From assembly GCA_030620375.1 (NCBI GenBank), contig JAUXEW010000095.1, positions 1 through 9,241 of the forward strand: DNA of 9,241 nt. Reading direction: 5' to 3'. Below, one piece after another: positions 7,170 to 9,241 of this stretch. Source of the DNA: Desulfobacteraceae bacterium. GTDB lineage: Bacteria; Desulfobacterota; Desulfobacteria; Desulfobacterales; UBA5616. The notes below the pieces were generated by a model. The model was not told where the DNA came from. It did no database searches and worked only from the letters and a program-made list of their open reading frames with translations. A program made the position numbers and the translations under genes. Numbering within the stretch: the stretch's first letter is position 1; each line of letters starts with the position of its first letter.

Positions 7170-7300
7170 GATGGCTTCGTAAAAATCCCGATCGTTATGA
7201 GGTGCTTCATTTCGTTGTCATCATGGTGTACCGCACGCACGGCCCATACCTCGACATTTTCACAACTTGAACTTCACCTTTTTAAAAACCGCCGGATATT
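7170..7300. repeat. Probable dispersed repeat unit in the rpoH leader
   Basis: The stretch opens with gatggcttcgtaaaaa and closes with a loosely complementary T/A-rich arm (cctttttaaaaaccgcc), with a GC-rich middle (gtaccgcacgcacggccc). I recognise this general build, in which TTTTTACGAAGCCATC marks an end, as resembling intergenic repeats common in Desulfobacterales, but I cannot confirm copy number here. It occupies most of the leader of rpoH and may carry part of its promoter. I found no clear -35/-10 pair for rpoH. Confidence 0.3.
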
Positions 7301-7320
7301 GGGCGCTTTCCGAGTTCATC

Positions 7321-7355
7321 AAATATGATCTCCAAATATGATCTTTAAATATGGA
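7321..7355. repeat. Three 13-base iterons
   Basis: The core aaatatgatct occurs exactly at 7321-7331 and 7334-7344, and a third, partial copy (aaatatgga) begins at 7347. The starts are spaced exactly 13 bases apart. The array lies 41-75 bases upstream of tRNA-Arg and about 180 bases upstream of rpoH, in the divergent intergenic region, and the third copy touches the candidate -35 element of the tRNA. It could be a protein-binding array or simply a local duplication. Confidence 0.55.
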
Positions 7356-7380
7356 CAACCATTAACTCATATGGTATTGA
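7352..7380 (+). promoter_or_regulatory. Candidate promoter for tRNA-Arg
   Basis: TGGACA (7352-7357, five of six -35 consensus bases) is followed after 17 bases by TATTGA (7375-7380, three of six). The GC-rich stretch cgccc just downstream is the kind of discriminator seen on stable-RNA promoters. The start would fall near 7387, giving a leader of about nine bases. The -10 element is weak. Confidence 0.35.
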
Positions 7381-7395
7381 TCGCCCTAACCGAAT

Positions 7396-7472
<77 letters not shown>

Positions 7473-7785
7473 TAAACCGCCGTTTGGGTTCATTTCTATC
7501 AAAGTTATGCCACCTAAGCAACCTTATTTGTTTCACCGCCTATCTGTATTAGCCGTATCATTTTAAAGACAAATGATGCTGGACGTAAGGGTGATGTTAT
7601 AAACGGAATTGGTATTGTATCTTCGGTTTCGTTGTGGTATGGATCACGCTGTATTACCCGGACTAATTGAGCGAAGCTCAACCATCTAATAAATTATGTT
7701 TAAAAATTAATTTTTCGAATGGGTCAAGCTTACGAACGATTGCGTCTTAAAATAATCGTAAAAATACAATCAAACTATTTTAGCA
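7473..7785. other. Intergenic stretch after tRNA-Arg
   Basis: No gene is supported on either strand. The only clear structure is a small perfect hairpin at 7667-7681 (TTGAGC, GAA loop, GCTCAA) with no T-tract on either side, so it is not a standard terminator. The sequence becomes AT-rich from about 7680 onward. Confidence 0.5.
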
Positions 7786-7950
7786 ATGAATGATGCGACC
7801 ATAAAAACTTTAAAAAAAATAAAGTCGATTATATTTGACAAGTATATGCTTTACCTACTGGTACCTTTGGGATTCATATTGGAATTTTTAATTACAGCGC
7901 CGTTCCTTATCCTTTGTTCCCTCGAAAACATATTTCGCAAAAAAATTTAA
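7786..7950 (+). CDS. Possible small single-span membrane protein (54 residues)
   Basis: An ATG at 7786 opens a 54-codon frame ending in TAA at 7950. The peptide begins MNDATIKTLKKIKSIIF, then has a hydrophobic span from about residue 21 to 44 (MLYLLVPLGFILEFL and onward), and ends with ENIFRKKI. Basic residues flank the span on both sides, as in many small membrane peptides. Against it: there is no clear ribosome-binding site, the region is AT-rich so such frames arise by chance, and I recognise no family. It lies alone between tRNA-Arg and the response regulator on the same strand. Treat it as a hypothesis. Confidence 0.3.
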   Translation: MNDATIKTLKKIKSIIFDKYMLYLLVPLGFILEFLITAPFLILCSLENIFRKKI

Positions 7951-8120
7951 GCGGCATAATCCCCTCATTTACCCGTCCTGACGGGTTAAGCACCATACAT
8001 AATCGTCGCCCCCCCCCTTCATGAGAAAAGGGAATCTTCTTCTGTTTCGGGTGGCTTTATCTACCCTGCCAAGCGGGAAAAATAAAAGGGCACGTCCGTG
8101 CCCCAATGATTTAGTTTTAT
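7951..8120. other. Hairpin-rich intergenic stretch, possible structured RNA
   Basis: Three hairpins are visible: ACCCGT/ACGGGT with a four-base loop (7971-7986), GGGTGG/CTACCC with one G-U pair (about 8049-8066), and GGGCAC/GTGCCC (8088-8103). A run of nine C lies at 8009-8017. On the minus strand the first and last hairpins each carry GGA at or near the apex (AGGA in CAGGACGG, and GGAC in CACGGACGTG), which is the type of site bound by CsrA/RsmA. I could not match the stretch to a known riboswitch. A minus-strand frame of 71 codons across it has a low-complexity, basic look and is not convincing. Confidence 0.35.
8078..8103 (-). terminator. Minus-strand intrinsic terminator
   Basis: On the minus strand GGGCAC (8098-8103) pairs with GTGCCC (8088-8093) around GGAC, followed by TTTTATTTTT (8078-8087). 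No annotated minus-strand gene lies immediately upstream, so it would stop antisense transcription coming from the response-regulator side, or end an unannotated small RNA. Confidence 0.5.
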
Positions 8121-8146
8121 TCCGGTGCAACGCACCGGAGTTTTTT
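8121..8146 (+). terminator. Plus-strand intrinsic terminator ahead of the response regulator
   Basis: TCCGGTGC (8121-8128) pairs perfectly with GCACCGGA (8132-8139) around AAC, then G and six T (8141-8146). It ends 42 bases before the response-regulator start. It either ends an upstream plus-strand transcript or acts as an attenuator in the regulator's leader. Confidence 0.75.
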
Positions 8147-8188
8147 AAAACATTAAACCGTTTTAGACAAAATTTATAGGACAAATTG

Positions 8189-8842
8189 ATGGCAATCTGC
8201 GTCTTTATAGCCGATGATCATGCGGTTGTACGTGATGGGATAGTCCTTTTATTGGAAGCACAAAATGACATTCGCGTTGTAGGTTCAGCTGCGGATGGAC
8301 GCCAAGCAATAAAGCTAATTCAGGTCAAACAACCGGACATTGTACTCATGGATATTTCAATGCCGAAGCTAAACGGCATTGAAGCCACCGCCCAAATCTG
8401 CGAAACCTGCCGGGGCACCCGGGTTATCATACTGTCTATGCATGCGGACGTGGAGCATATTTACCGCGCATTAAAAGCAGGGGCATATGGATATTTATTA
8501 AAGGAATCCGCCGGGCAGGAAGTCATCCAAGCCATCCGGCATGTTTACGCGGGTAACCGTTACTTGAGCCAACGCGTTTCGGAAAAAATGGTTGATGACT
8601 ATGTATTCCACCGTCGTGAAAGGCAGAAGCAGCCATCCTTGGATCGACTGAGCACCCGTGAATTGGAGACGCTTCAGCTTGTTGTCGAGGGAAGATCCAG
8701 TACTGAAATCGCTAAGGTTCTCTTTCTCTCCCGAAAAACCATCGATACTTATCGCAGCAGAATAATGTATAAACTCGGGATTCATGATGTCCCCGGTCTG
8801 GTAAAATTCGCCATCCAGCAAGGGGTAACCGCTTTAGACTGA
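8189..8842 (+). CDS. NarL/FixJ-family response regulator
   Basis: The 217-residue protein has an N-terminal receiver domain (about 2-120) and a C-terminal LuxR-type helix-turn-helix (about 152-212). Receiver residues are all present: acidic pair D9-D10, phosphoacceptor D55 in LMDISMP, switch residue S83 in ILSMH, and K105 in GYLLKES. The output domain shows LSTRELETLQLVVEG, then STEIAKVLFLSRKTIDTYRS and RIMYKLGI, the standard DNA-binding fold. It should be a phosphorylation-dependent transcription factor. ATG at 8189 is preferred over an in-frame TTG at 8186 because AGGA (8178-8181) is seven bases upstream of the ATG. No histidine kinase is adjacent within the window, so the partner and signal are unknown. 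A strong terminator precedes it, so its promoter should lie in 8147-8188 or the gene depends on read-through. Confidence 0.93.
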   Translation: MAICVFIADDHAVVRDGIVLLLEAQNDIRVVGSAADGRQAIKLIQVKQPDIVLMDISMPKLNGIEATAQICETCRGTRVIILSMHADVEHIYRALKAGAYGYLLKESAGQEVIQAIRHVYAGNRYLSQRVSEKMVDDYVFHRRERQKQPSLDRLSTRELETLQLVVEGRSSTEIAKVLFLSRKTIDTYRSRIMYKLGIHDVPGLVKFAIQQGVTALD

Positions 8843-8854
8843 ACCGTTATAGCG

Positions 8855-8885
8855 AACGCATTTCCCAGGGAGCGTTACTGTTTTT
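8855..8885 (+). terminator. Candidate terminator after the response regulator
   Basis: AACGC (8855-8859) pairs with GCGTT (8872-8876), and TTTTT follows at 8881-8885 after a four-base gap. An outer pairing of GAACC (8841-8845) with GGTTC (8886-8890) could enclose it. The stem is short and the T-tract displaced, so termination would be modest. Confidence 0.35.
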
Positions 8886-8890
8886 GGTTC

Positions 8891-8911
8891 TTCTCCAAAT
8901 TAGTTGGAGAA
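8891..8911. repeat. Perfect 8-bp hairpin at the edge of the S23 unit
   Basis: TTCTCCAA (8891-8898) and TTGGAGAA (8904-8911) pair perfectly around ATTAG. No T-tract follows on either strand, so it is not a typical terminator. TCTCCAA recurs inverted at 9234-9240, at the far side of the repeat unit, which suggests that it marks the unit's boundary. Confidence 0.5.
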
Positions 8912-9240
8912 GAGGGTCCAAGGATTCCAGGGGTCAAGGATACAAGGGTTTGTTTTCTAAAGATATTATCAGCGCCTTTAACATTCTTTCGCTTTCTGCT
9001 ATATTAGAAAGAATAGACTCAACAGATCTTCTTATCTGTGAAGTTAGACCGTATCTTTCTTCCTTTGGGAATGTTGCGGTTATGTTATATATCTCTAAAC
9101 AGAGTTCGTATGACTTTTGCCAGACTTTCAAATCTTTGTAATTCTTTAGCATTGAGCGCTGATGGTTCACTTCGTGTCACTCGAACCCTTGAATCCTTGA
9201 CCCCTTGTACCCTCTGGGGTCACACCAGCTCAATTGGAGA
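8892..9240. mobile_element. Small inverted-repeat-bounded unit carrying an S23-type gene remnant
   Basis: The left arm (8912-8952) and right arm (9182-9214, inverted) match at 30 of 33 aligned positions once an extra eight bases (attccagg, 8924-8931) in the left arm are allowed. Both arms are built from short degenerate iterations of the type caaggat and caagggg. TCTCCAA lies outside both arms (8892-8898, and inverted at 9234-9240), giving a unit of about 349 bases. A truncated four-helix-bundle gene fills the interior. A transcript could fold into one long stem. There is no transposase, so any movement would need factors from elsewhere. Whether it is mobile is inference. Confidence 0.5.
8934..9152 (-). 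pseudogene. Truncated S23 / 23S rRNA-intervening-sequence-type four-helix-bundle protein
   Basis: From an ATG at 9150-9152 the frame gives 72 residues. MLKNYKDLKVWQKSYELCLEIY, read in two parts around residue 14, and then FPKEERYGLTSQIRRS and SNIAE are unmistakable for the S23 family, usually about 115-125 residues. The sequence departs from the family right after SNIAE: the usual glycine and the GR-rich turn are replaced, and helices three and four are missing. The last codons and the TGA stop fall inside the left repeat arm. The conserved AVSIPSN stretch reads VESILSN, a further sign of decay. The family's biochemical role is unclear; members occur inside some 23S rRNA genes and as free-standing genes. 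An upstream in-frame ATG at 9168-9170 lacks support, and neither start has a clear ribosome-binding site. Confidence 0.7.
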
Positions 9241-9241
9241 T

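Noticed and set aside
7835..7840. Perfect TTGACA on the plus strand
   Set aside because: No acceptable -10 within 16-18 bases; it also lies inside the candidate small reading frame.
7969..8184. Minus-strand frame of 71 codons before the response regulator
   Set aside because: It runs through both terminators and the hairpin-rich stretch, is basic and lacks a recognisable domain or ribosome-binding site.
8498..8821. Minus-strand frame of 107 codons inside the response regulator
   Set aside because: Antisense shadow of a clearly functional receiver/LuxR gene.
8884..9141. Plus-strand frame of 85 codons over the S23 remnant
   Set aside because: It is the complement of the S23 coding frame and the repeat arm; the minus-strand reading has family motifs, this one has none.

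Overview
The window looks like a chromosomal segment of a Desulfobacterota (former deltaproteobacterial) anaerobe, probably near Desulfobacterales. This is inference from gene content and protein style: a UPF0280 (ApbE-like) protein, a sigma-32-type factor, a lipoprotein pair in which a TPR protein precedes a LolB-like protein, a base composition that looks moderate by eye, and intergenic spaces filled with degenerate palindromic repeats. No gene diagnostic of sulfate reduction is present.

Layout, left to right. Positions 1-104 hold the start of a HIT-family nucleotide-binding protein on the minus strand, running off the edge. Upstream of it lies the UPF0280 gene (235-978). A gap of about 400 bases (979-1373) holds an intrinsic terminator, a candidate promoter overlapping that terminator, and a pair of inverted repeats. 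Next comes a minus-strand block read right to left: rpoH-like sigma factor (6179-7144), TPR/LysM lipoprotein (4185-6113), LolB-like lipoprotein (3382-4179), RimK-like ATP-grasp enzyme (2542-3327) and an HD-domain dGTPase-like enzyme (1374-2555). The lipoprotein genes are 5 bases apart, and the ATP-grasp and HD genes overlap by 14 bases. I see no convincing terminator inside the block, so it may be one operon or two closely linked ones.

Right of rpoH is an intergenic region with a probable dispersed repeat, three 13-base iterons, and a complete tRNA-Arg(UCU) on the plus strand (7396-7472). A gap of about 700 bases follows. It contains a possible 54-residue membrane peptide, a hairpin-rich stretch with a run of nine C, and two back-to-back terminators pointing away from each other. 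A NarL/FixJ-type response regulator (8189-8842, plus) has no kinase beside it in the window. The right end is a roughly 350-base unit with inverted-repeat arms around a truncated S23-type four-helix-bundle gene on the minus strand.

How the parts may work together (inference): a heat-shock-type sigma factor is placed upstream of two outer-membrane lipoproteins, one with a peptidoglycan-binding LysM module. This suggests a link between stress response and the cell envelope. The ATP-grasp and HD enzymes look translationally coupled, but their substrates are unknown. The most unusual material is the repeat-bounded S23 remnant, a second gene-less inverted-repeat pair near position 1170, and the structured leader-like DNA before the response regulator.
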